NCBI RefSeq assembly: GCF_946885725.1
Contig: NZ_CAMPGZ010000122.1
Span: forward strand, 1 to 12,846
Length of the DNA: 12,846 nucleotides
DNA from: an uncultured Nocardioides sp.
GTDB taxonomy: Bacteria > Actinomycetota > Actinomycetes > Propionibacteriales > Nocardioidaceae
Reading direction: 5' to 3'
This document shows, piece by piece, positions 7,721 to 12,846 of this stretch. How positions within the stretch are numbered: the first letter of the stretch is position 1; each line of letters begins with the position of its first letter. The position numbers and the translations under genes are program-made. The notes below the pieces were generated by a model. The model was not told the origin of the DNA, ran no database searches, and saw only the letters and a program-made list of their open reading frames with translations.

Positions 7721-10273
7721 CTACTCGGTGGCGATCGCCTGCAGTACGTCGAGCTTCGCGGCGCGACGGGCCGGGAAGACCGCCGCGAGGACTCCGACGA
7801 AACCGGCGGCCACGACGTAGCCGCCGAGCTGCAGGACCGGCACGGTGATCACCTCGAGGCCCTCGTCCGCCAGCGTCGACATCAGCGCGAGCCCGAAGAC
7901 GATGCCCATGCCGACGCCGAGCACGGCGCCGAGCACGGCGATCGCGATCGCCTCGAGCCGGATCATCCGGCGCAGCTGGCCGCGGCCCAGGCCGATCGCC
8001 CGAAGCAGGCCGACCTCGCGGGTCCGCTCGATCACCGACAGCGCCAGCGTGTTGACGATGCCGAGCACCGCGATCACCAAGGCCAGGCCGAGCAGCGCAT
8101 AGATGATGTAGAGCATCTGGTCGATCGGCGCACGCTGCTCGTCGGCGAAGCCCTGCTGGTCCTTGACCGTCACCGTCGGCAGCTCGGCGGTCTGCTTCTC
8201 GATCGTCTTCTGCAGCGCGGCCACGTCCGTGCCGGACTCGGTCTGGATCAGCAGGTAGTTGTCGGCCTCGCGGAAGCCGACGTCCTTCAGCGTCGAGAGC
8301 GTGAGCGTGAAGGGGTACGACAGCACCGGGTTGTTGTCGGCGGTGTAGATCCCCGCGACCTCGAGCGCCTTCTCGCCGGTCGGGAAGCCGATCGTCACCT
8401 CGTCACCGACCCCGACGCCCTCGTCCTCCGCGCGGCTGTCGGAGATCAGCACCTTGCCGTCGTCGAGGTCGGTGAGCTCGCCTTCGACCATCGGCACGTT
8501 GGCGACCTGGCGCAGGGACACCGGGTCGACGCCCATGACGCCCTGGCCGTGGCCGTCCACCTGCGCGATGGCGTAGCGCAGCCGGCTCACCGACGCGACG
8601 CCGTCGGTCTGCTCGATCGTGTCCGCGACGGAGGTGGAGAACGGCACGCCGATCACGTTGGAGACGACGAGGTCGCCGTAGAAATTCTCCTCGATCGTCT
8701 CGTCGACGCTGTCCTTCGCGGACGAGCCGAGGATCGACATCGTGGTGACCAGCGCGAGGCCGATCATCAGCGCGGAGGCGGTGGCCGCCGTACGACGCGG
8801 GTTGCGCAGGGCGTTCTGCCCGGCGAGGTTGCCGACCGTGCCGTAGATCTTGCGGTAGACCAGCGCCGACAGCGCGACGACCGGCCGGCTGATCACCGGG
8901 CTCGCGGCCGCCACCCCGAGCAGCACGGCGAGGATGCCGCCACCGACCCACCAGCCGGGGCTCGGGACGTCGGCCAGCAGGCCCGCGCCCATGGCCACGG
9001 CGCCGACCGCGATCAGCGCACCACCCGTGACGAGCCGCCAGTGCAGCGCGGACTCCGGCATCGCCACGTCGTCGCGCAGGGCGGCGACGGGAGCGATCCG
9101 AGCCGAGCGCCGGGCCGGGATGTACGCGGCCACGACGGTGACGAGGATGCCGACGGCGTACGCCGCGATCGGGGTGCGCGCCGCGATGATCAGCTCCTGA
9201 CCGCTCAGGTCGAGGCCGAACGTCGCGAACAGCGCGCGGATGCCCATCGCCAGCACCACGCCCAGGCCGAGCCCGATCGTGGAGCCGACCGCACCGAGCA
9301 CGACCGCCTCGAACATCACCGACCGGGTGACCTGCCGGCGCGAGGCGCCGATCGCCCGCAGCAGGGCGAGCTCGCGGCTGCGCTGCGCGACCAGGATCGA
9401 GAACGTGTTGACGATCAGGAACGACCCGACCACCAGCGCGATGCCGGCGAAGATCAGCAGGAACGTGCCGAGGAAAGAGATCGCCTCGACCAGGTCGGAG
9501 GCGGCCTCGTCGGCGGCCTCGTCGCCGGTGACGGCCTCGAAGCCCTTCGGCAGCGCCGCGGCGACCTCGTCGCGCAGCTCCTCCTGGCTGACGCCGTCCT
9601 CGGCGGTGACCCAGACGTCGTTGAAGACGTTCTCGCCCTCGGTGAAGAGCTTCTGCGCGGTCTTGGTGTCGAACACCGTGATCGTCGCGCCGTTGGTGGA
9701 GCCGCCGTCGGCGAACTCGGCGATCCCGACCAGCGTGGGCCGCAGCACGGCCTCCGAGCTCGACGTCACGAGGTGGACCTGCTCGCCGATCTCGTAGCCC
9801 GCGCGCTCCGCCGTACCGGCGTCGATGGCGACCTCGTCGCCGTTGCGCGGCGGGTGGCCCTCAGTGACAGCGAGCCCCTCGAGGCCGTGCGCGGCCGGAG
9901 CGTCGCTCCAGTTGGCACCGATGCCGGGCGCGCCCTGCCCGCCGATGACCTTGCCGTTCTCGCCGACGACGAACGTGCTGAACGAGTTGACGTTGCCGTC
10001 GGCGCGGGCGGCGCCGTCGACCTTCGCGAGGTCGTCGACCAGCGAGGCCGGGACGGTGCGGGTGGTGGCCGGTCCGTCGTCGTTGTTGGTGCCGGACGGG
10101 CGCACCACGACGTCGCCGACGGACGAGGCGAAGATCGCGTCGAAGCTGCGGCTCAGCGTGTCGGTGAAGATCAGCGATCCCGCGACGAACGCGACGCCGA
10201 GCACGATCGCGAACGTGCTCATCAGGAGGCGCAGCTTGCGCCCCAGGAGTGACTTCCATGCAGCCTTGAACAT
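7721..10273 (-). CDS. ABC transporter permease, MacB/FtsX type, duplicated
   Basis: 850 residues. Two copies of the MacB_PCD-FtsX arrangement are visible. The N-terminal helix is about 17-37 (LMSTFAIVLGVAFVAGSLIF), followed by a periplasmic-type domain (38-265) and an FtsX core (268-395) with helices near 268-292, 320-350 and 370-387. A linker has helices near 415-433 and 443-465. A second amphipathic start (QNALRNPRRTAATASALMIGLALV, 486-509) leads to the second extracellular domain (518-715) and FtsX core (718-840). Each core has the ERTREVGLLRAIG-type coupling motif (SRELALLRAIGASRRQV at 299-315; ERTREVGLLRAIGLGRGQL at 749-767). About ten membrane helices are predicted by eye. Such proteins form exporters or mechanotransmitters with a LolD-like ATPase. 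ATG 10273 overlaps the ATPase stop as TGATG. The substrate is unknown. Confidence 0.93.
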   Translation of the reverse strand: MFKAAWKSLLGRKLRLLMSTFAIVLGVAFVAGSLIFTDTLSRSFDAIFASSVGDVVVRPSGTNNDDGPATTRTVPASLVDDLAKVDGAARADGNVNSFSTFVVGENGKVIGGQGAPGIGANWSDAPAAHGLEGLAVTEGHPPRNGDEVAIDAGTAERAGYEIGEQVHLVTSSSEAVLRPTLVGIAEFADGGSTNGATITVFDTKTAQKLFTEGENVFNDVWVTAEDGVSQEELRDEVAAALPKGFEAVTGDEAADEAASDLVEAISFLGTFLLIFAGIALVVGSFLIVNTFSILVAQRSRELALLRAIGASRRQVTRSVMFEAVVLGAVGSTIGLGLGVVLAMGIRALFATFGLDLSGQELIIAARTPIAAYAVGILVTVVAAYIPARRSARIAPVAALRDDVAMPESALHWRLVTGGALIAVGAVAMGAGLLADVPSPGWWVGGGILAVLLGVAAASPVISRPVVALSALVYRKIYGTVGNLAGQNALRNPRRTAATASALMIGLALVTTMSILGSSAKDSVDETIEENFYGDLVVSNVIGVPFSTSVADTIEQTDGVASVSRLRYAIAQVDGHGQGVMGVDPVSLRQVANVPMVEGELTDLDDGKVLISDSRAEDEGVGVGDEVTIGFPTGEKALEVAGIYTADNNPVLSYPFTLTLSTLKDVGFREADNYLLIQTESGTDVAALQKTIEKQTAELPTVTVKDQQGFADEQRAPIDQMLYIIYALLGLALVIAVLGIVNTLALSVIERTREVGLLRAIGLGRGQLRRMIRLEAIAIAVLGAVLGVGMGIVFGLALMSTLADEGLEVITVPVLQLGGYVVAAGFVGVLAAVFPARRAAKLDVLQAIATE

Positions 10274-11124
10274 CAGACCTGCGCCCCCGCGAGGTCGTCG
10301 TCCTGGCGGGCGACGCGGTCGACCTGCCGCGCGTCCATGCGGGTCATCCGGTCGAGCACGGTCTCGCGGTCCGGGTTGCGGATCTCGTCGACGACCTTGC
10401 CGTCGGCGAGGAAGACCACGCGGTCGGTGAACGCCGCCGCCACCGGGTCGTGGGTGACCATCACGATGGTCTGGCCGAACTCGTCGACCGACCGGCGCAG
10501 CAGTGCGAGCACCTCTGCGCCCGAGCGGCTGTCGAGGTTGCCGGTCGGCTCGTCGGCGAACACGATCGACGGCCGGCTCGCGAGCGCCCGCGCCACGGCG
10601 ACGCGCTGCTGCTGGCCGCCGGAGAGCTGGTTGGGCCGGTGGTCGAGCCGGTCGCCGAGGCCGACGGTCTCGATGACGGTGCGGTACCAGTCGGCGTCGG
10701 GCTTGCGGCCGGCGATGGAGAGGGGCAGCAGGATGTTCTCCTCGGCGGTCAGCGTCGGCACCAGGTTGAACGACTGGAAGACGAAGCCCACCTGGTCGCG
10801 ACGCAGACGGGTCAGCTCCTTGTCCTTGAGCTTCGACAGGTCGGTGTCGCCGATCAGCACCTGCCCGCTGGTGGCGGTGTCGAGCGCCGCGCAGCAGTGC
10901 ATCAGCGTCGACTTGCCGGACCCGGACGGGCCCATCACGGCGGTGAACTCGCCCCGGTGCAGGTCGAGGGTGACGTCGTCGAGCGCGACCACCTTCGCCT
11001 GGCCGGAGCCGTAGGTCTTGGTCAGGTTCCGCACCCGGGCGGCCGGCCCTGCGTGCGAGCCGGCGCGTGCTGCTGCGCCCGAGGCCCCTGAGGTAGTGGT
11101 GTGCGTAATGCTCGTGTCGGTCAC
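10273..11124 (-). CDS. ABC transporter ATP-binding protein, MacB/LolD type
   Basis: 283 residues from GTG 11124. The nucleotide-binding domain follows a 28-residue polar, Thr/Ala-rich leader. Walker A is GPSGSGKST (65-73), the Q-loop FVFQSFNLVPTLTAEENI (114-131), the signature LSGGQQQRVAVARAL (167-181), Walker B SIVFADEPTGNLDSRSG (186-202) and the H-loop VMVTHDPVAA (221-230, H225). The LolD/MacB branch is marked by FNLVPTLTAEENILLPL and DEPTGNLD. It energises the duplicated FtsX permease directly downstream, with which it is translationally coupled (1-nt overlap). An open frame extends 60 codons upstream, but GTG 11124 has AGAGGA about 8 nt before it and the upstream residues look non-coding. 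The C-terminal tail (253-283) is charged. The export substrate is unknown. Confidence 0.95.
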   Translation of the reverse strand: MTDTSITHTTTSGASGAAARAGSHAGPAARVRNLTKTYGSGQAKVVALDDVTLDLHRGEFTAVMGPSGSGKSTLMHCCAALDTATSGQVLIGDTDLSKLKDKELTRLRRDQVGFVFQSFNLVPTLTAEENILLPLSIAGRKPDADWYRTVIETVGLGDRLDHRPNQLSGGQQQRVAVARALASRPSIVFADEPTGNLDSRSGAEVLALLRRSVDEFGQTIVMVTHDPVAAAFTDRVVFLADGKVVDEIRNPDRETVLDRMTRMDARQVDRVARQDDDLAGAQV

Positions 11125-11302
11125 GACGGTTCCTCTCTCGTCCCATCCGCGCGCGGCCGTCCCAGGGCCGTGGCATCGTCGGGGACAACGATCCCGGCAT
11201 CCGGATCGTCCCGGTACCGGATTCCCCACCCCACGATCCCTGGCCCACCCCTGATCCGACCCTGACCATCCGGTGCAGATCTGTCCGGGTCCGCCCCTGA
11301 CC
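11125..11302 (-). promoter_or_regulatory. Repeat-rich promoter region of the ABC exporter operon
   Basis: No gene is seen here. The interval holds a perfect palindrome CCGGTACCGG (11211-11220), an inverted repeat CGATCC/GGATCG (11189-11208), and ATCCGG/CCGGAT arms flanking the palindrome. Direct repeats follow: TCCGACCCTGACC (11255-11267) and TCCGCCCCTGACC (11290-11302), 12/13 identical, plus a weaker CCCACCCCTGATC (11244-11256). On the transcribed strand these read GGTCAGGGxCGGA, spaced 35 and 11 bp. They look like binding sites for a regulator, but I cannot place a -35/-10 pair with confidence. Confidence 0.35.
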
Positions 11303-11315
11303 AACCCGGGTGCCC

Positions 11316-11394
11316 CGTCGCTGCGCGACAGACCGCCGAGGGGTCAATAAATCAGCCTCGTGGGCGGCGTGTCGGTGCAGAGCTGACTCCTCGA
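11316..11394 (+). repeat. 79-bp structured repeat, copy 1
   Basis: The architecture is a hairpin (11317-11329, GTCGC-TGC-GCGAC; loop GCA on the other strand), 5 nt, then a 59-bp core (11336-11394). The core starts CCGAGGGGTCA and ends TGACTCCTCGA, an inverted repeat with two mismatches against the perfect ends of copy 2. It is 52/59 identical to the reverse complement of 12201-12259. The invariant 28-bp block is 11352-11379. An AT-rich patch (AATAAAT) stands out in GC-rich surroundings. It lies downstream of the AlkB-like gene in inverted orientation to copy 2. Confidence 0.85.
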
Positions 11395-11404
11395 CCGGAC
11401 GTTT

Positions 11405-11447
11405 CACTCGCGTCACGACGTGGCTGCACGACGTCCTGATGCGAGTG
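11405..11447 (-). terminator. Imperfect long hairpin downstream of the AlkB-like gene
   Basis: Outer arms CACTCGC (11405-11411) and GCGAGTG (11441-11447) are perfect. TCA/TGA and GACGT (11417-11421)/ACGTC (11431-11435) continue the stem, giving about 15 pairs out of 17 around a 9-nt loop. It lies 66 bp past the AlkB-like stop and may end that transcript. There is no T tract. It could also be a regulatory element of the ABC operon. The rest of 11448-11512 shows nothing further. Confidence 0.4.
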
Positions 11448-11512
11448 CCTGGCTGACTCCGTGCGTCCGTGACCAACCCACGTGCTGGCGGGTGTGCTCG
11501 GTCGTCCTGTGA

Positions 11513-12148
11513 CTAGCGGACGTTGAACGGGCGGTACTGGATGCTGATGCGAGGTCCGACGGCGCGATTGGTCTTGAGCACCGCGTGCTCCCAGGTGCGC
11601 TGGCAGGAGCCACCCATGACGAGCAGGTCGCCGTGGCCCATCGCGAAGGAGATGGAGGCACCGCCAAGGCGCGGCCGGAGCGAGAGTCGGCGGGTGTCGC
11701 CGAGGGAGACGATCGCGACCATCGTGTCCTCGAGCTTGGAGCGGCCGATGGTGTCGCCGTGCCAGGCGACGCTGTCGCGGCCGTCGCGGTAGTAGCAGAG
11801 ACCCGCGGTCACGAACCGCTCGCCGAGCTCGGGCTGGTAGTGCCGACTCAGCGCCTCTCGGGCCTCGACGAGCGCCGGGTCGGGTAGCTCGTCGTGCTCG
11901 CCGTAGAAGCAGAGCAGGCGCGGCACGTCGACGACCCGGTCGTACATCTGCCGGCGTTCTGCGTACCACGGCACGTCGCGCACGAGGCGGGCGAACAGGT
12001 CGTCGGCGCCGCGCAGCCAGCCCGGCCGGACGTCGACCCACGCACCCCGGTCGAGCACGTGCCGCTGAACCTCGCCGTCGAGGGCCCCGACGGTCACGTG
12101 GTCGGCCGCGGGCTCGTCGAACAGGGTGGTCTGGAAGTCGACACTCAT
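11513..12148 (-). CDS. AlkB-like 2-oxoglutarate/Fe(II)-dependent DNA-repair dioxygenase
   Basis: 211 residues. The double-stranded beta-helix core is recognisable. Iron ligands are H-x-D in VAWHGDTIG (about 128-136) and the distal histidine in TWEHAVLK (about 183-190). The 2-oxoglutarate-binding R-x5-R is GPRISIQYRPF near the C-terminus. Other AlkB motifs are CYYRDGRDSVAWHGD, the nucleotide-recognition lid region PWYAERRQMYDRVVDVPR, and SISFAMGHGDLLVMGGSCQRTWEH. AlkB enzymes oxidatively remove alkyl lesions such as 1-methyladenine and 3-methylcytosine. I chose ATG 12148 because an in-frame GTG at 12175 lies inside the LexA-like box; no strong ribosome binding site is visible for either. The gene stands alone, bracketed by the two 79-bp repeats, and is probably damage-inducible. 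Confidence 0.92.
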   Translation of the reverse strand: MSVDFQTTLFDEPAADHVTVGALDGEVQRHVLDRGAWVDVRPGWLRGADDLFARLVRDVPWYAERRQMYDRVVDVPRLLCFYGEHDELPDPALVEAREALSRHYQPELGERFVTAGLCYYRDGRDSVAWHGDTIGRSKLEDTMVAIVSLGDTRRLSLRPRLGGASISFAMGHGDLLVMGGSCQRTWEHAVLKTNRAVGPRISIQYRPFNVR

Positions 12149-12167
12149 GGGACGAGCGTACGTCCAT

Positions 12168-12183
12168 TCGAACACATGTTCTA
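12168..12183. promoter_or_regulatory. LexA (SOS) box-like operator upstream of the AlkB-like gene
   Basis: TCGAAC-ACAT-GTTCTA differs by one base from the actinobacterial LexA consensus TCGAAC-N4-GTTCGA. It ends 19 bp before ATG 12148, a repressor position near the likely transcription start. Placement before a DNA-repair gene makes a true site likely. Binding itself is inferred. Confidence 0.7.
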
Positions 12184-12200
12184 GTGCGCCTCGCCTGTCA

Positions 12201-12279
12201 CCGAGGGGTCAAATGTGCACCGACACGCCGCCCACGAGGCTGAATTAATGACCCCTCGGCGTCATGTCGCGAAGCGACA
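12201..12279 (-). repeat. 79-bp structured repeat, copy 2
   Basis: This is the inverted counterpart of 11316-11394. The 59-bp core (12201-12259) has perfect 11-bp ends, CCGAGGGGTCA and TGACCCCTCGG. Five nt later comes a perfect 6-bp hairpin TGTCGC-GAA-GCGACA (12265-12279). GCGAAGC is the classic extra-stable DNA mini-hairpin. The core also offers a competing pairing, since CGAGG near one end can pair with either the terminal or an internal CCTCG. It sits between the groEL terminator and the AlkB-like promoter. Confidence 0.87.
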
Positions 12280-12296
12280 GGCCCGACGGAGACACG

Positions 12297-12330
12297 AGCA
12301 AGGCCCCTGCCGTGCGGCAGGGGCCTTGCT
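12297..12330 (-). terminator. groEL terminator hairpin
   Basis: AGCAAGGCCCCTGCC (12297-12311) and GGCAGGGGCCTTGCT (12316-12330) form a perfect 15-bp stem with a 4-nt loop, 42 bp past the groEL stop. There is no T tract on the minus strand, which is common for actinobacterial terminators. It separates groEL from the AlkB-like gene on the same strand. Confidence 0.85.
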
Positions 12331-12339
12331 GGTGGAGAG

Positions 12340-12361
12340 GGGTGTTGCCTGGGTGTTGCTA
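12340..12361. repeat. 11-bp tandem repeat in the groEL 3' untranslated region
   Basis: GGGTGTTGCCT (12340-12350) is followed directly by GGGTGTTGCTA (12351-12361), 9 of 11 bases identical including the first nine. It lies between the groEL stop and its terminator. No function is evident. Confidence 0.5.
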
Positions 12362-12372
12362 GAGCGGATGGA

Positions 12373-12846
12373 TCAGAAGTCCATGCCGCCCATGCCGCCG
12401 TCGGCACCGCCGGGCATGGCCGGCTGCTTCTCGGGCTTGTCGGCCACGACGGCCTCGGTGGTGAGGAACAGCGCGGCGATCGACGCGGCGTTCTGCAGCG
12501 CCGAGCGCGTCACCTTGGCCGGGTCGATGATGCCGGTGGCGATCATGTCGACGTACTCGCCGGTGGCGGCGTTGAGACCGTGGCCGGCCTCGAGGTTGCG
12601 CACCTTCTCCGCCACAACGCCGCCTTCGAGGCCGGCGTTGACCGCGATCTGCTTGAGCGGAGCCTCGGACGCGAGCCGCACGATCTGGGCGCCGGTGGCC
12701 TCGTCACCCTCGAGGTCGAGCTTCTCGAACGCCTTGCCGGAGGCCTGGACGAGGGCCACGCCACCGCCGGCGACGATGCCCTCCTCGACGGCCGCCTTCG
12801 CGTTGCGAACGGCGTCCTCGATGCGGTGCTTGCGCTCCTTGAGCTC
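12373..12846 (-). CDS. groEL: Chaperonin GroEL (60 kDa), C-terminal part
   Basis: 157 codons plus stop are visible and the frame continues past the window edge with no start. The sequence is near-invariant for Gro[37 protein letters not shown] (the GGG hinge/ATP-site block), [62 protein letters not shown], ending [16 protein letters not shown]. GroEL forms the 14-subunit folding chamber with GroES and ATP in the cytoplasm. The GGMGGMDF tail is the ordinary housekeeping (GroEL2/Cpn60.2-like) form and not the His-rich tail of actinobacterial GroEL1. This fits a copy that need not be beside groES, but the upstream region is not visible. It is followed by a strong terminator. Confidence 0.97.
   Translation of the reverse strand, partial: ELKERKHRIEDAVRNAKAAVEEGIVAGGGVALVQASGKAFEKLDLEGDEATGAQIVRLASEAPLKQIAVNAGLEGGVVAEKVRNLEAGHGLNAATGEYVDMIATGIIDPAKVTRSALQNAASIAALFLTTEAVVADKPEKQPAMPGGADGGMGGMDF

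Noticed and set aside
7625..10252. An 875-codon open frame on the plus strand opposite the ABC permease
   Set aside because: Its product is an Arg/Asp/His-rich low-complexity string with no domain, exactly antisense to a clear FtsX permease; long antisense frames are usual at this GC content.
11125..11304. An extended 343-codon start for the ABC ATPase at 11304
   Set aside because: The extra 60 residues are Gly/Arg/Cys-rich and cover promoter-like repeats; GTG 11124 has a proper ribosome binding site and gives a normal-length protein.
12178..12212. TTGACC (12212-12207) inside repeat copy 2 as a -35 box for TAGAAC (12183-12178)
   Set aside because: The 23-nt spacing is too long for a standard promoter, and TAGAAC lacks the final T; left as a possibility only.
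12197..12264. GTCA direct repeats (12197-12200 and 12261-12264) as a target-site duplication around the 59-bp core of copy 2
   Set aside because: Copy 1 has no matching duplication, and the hairpin keeps the same 5-nt spacing in both copies, so the hairpin side belongs to the repeat and not to the target.

Overview
The window is very GC-rich, uses GTG starts, and packs genes with ATGA/TGATG junctions. Together with a GroEL C-terminus ending GGMGGMDF, a TCGAAC-N4-GTTCGA type LexA site and the protein families present, this points to a high-GC actinobacterium. A Nocardioides-like (Propionibacteriales) host is my best guess; that is inference. Apart from the partial MFS gene at the left edge, every gene lies on the minus strand.

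Layout. (1) 1-735: 3' half of an MFS permease (+), whose end overlaps the convergent neighbour by 52 bp. (2) 7583-684: a seven-gene minus-strand run that looks like one operon: GntR/UTRA regulator, M19 membrane-dipeptidase-like enzyme, MobA/MocA-type nucleotidyltransferase, MoxR-type AAA+ ATPase, CoxE-like VWA protein, XdhC/CoxI protein, GAF-domain regulator. The largest gap is 13 bp and four of the six junctions overlap. The middle four genes are the usual accessory set for maturing xanthine-dehydrogenase/CO-dehydrogenase-type molybdenum hydroxylases, yet no hydroxylase subunit is in the window. (3) 11124-7721: an ABC exporter pair of the MacB/FtsX type (ATPase plus 850-residue permease), with a 5' region full of repeats. 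(4) 11316-12279: an AlkB-like 2OG-Fe(II) dioxygenase gene with a LexA (SOS)-like box just upstream, bracketed by two inverted copies of a 79-bp structured repeat. (5) 12373-12846: the C-terminal 157 codons of groEL, followed by a strong terminator hairpin.

The strongest candidate for something undescribed is the 79-bp repeat. It has a 59-bp core with 11-bp terminal inverted repeats, then 5 nt, then a small hairpin. In both copies the hairpin has a GNA triloop on the same element strand, although the loop base and the stem tip differ. The core is 52/59 identical between copies, with a 28-bp invariant block. This looks like a palindromic mobile or structural repeat and not a chance similarity. 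Also notable are a REP-like tandem palindrome built into the coding sequence of the VWA protein, and the stand-alone molybdenum-hydroxylase maturation operon combined with a dipeptidase and two regulators of different families.
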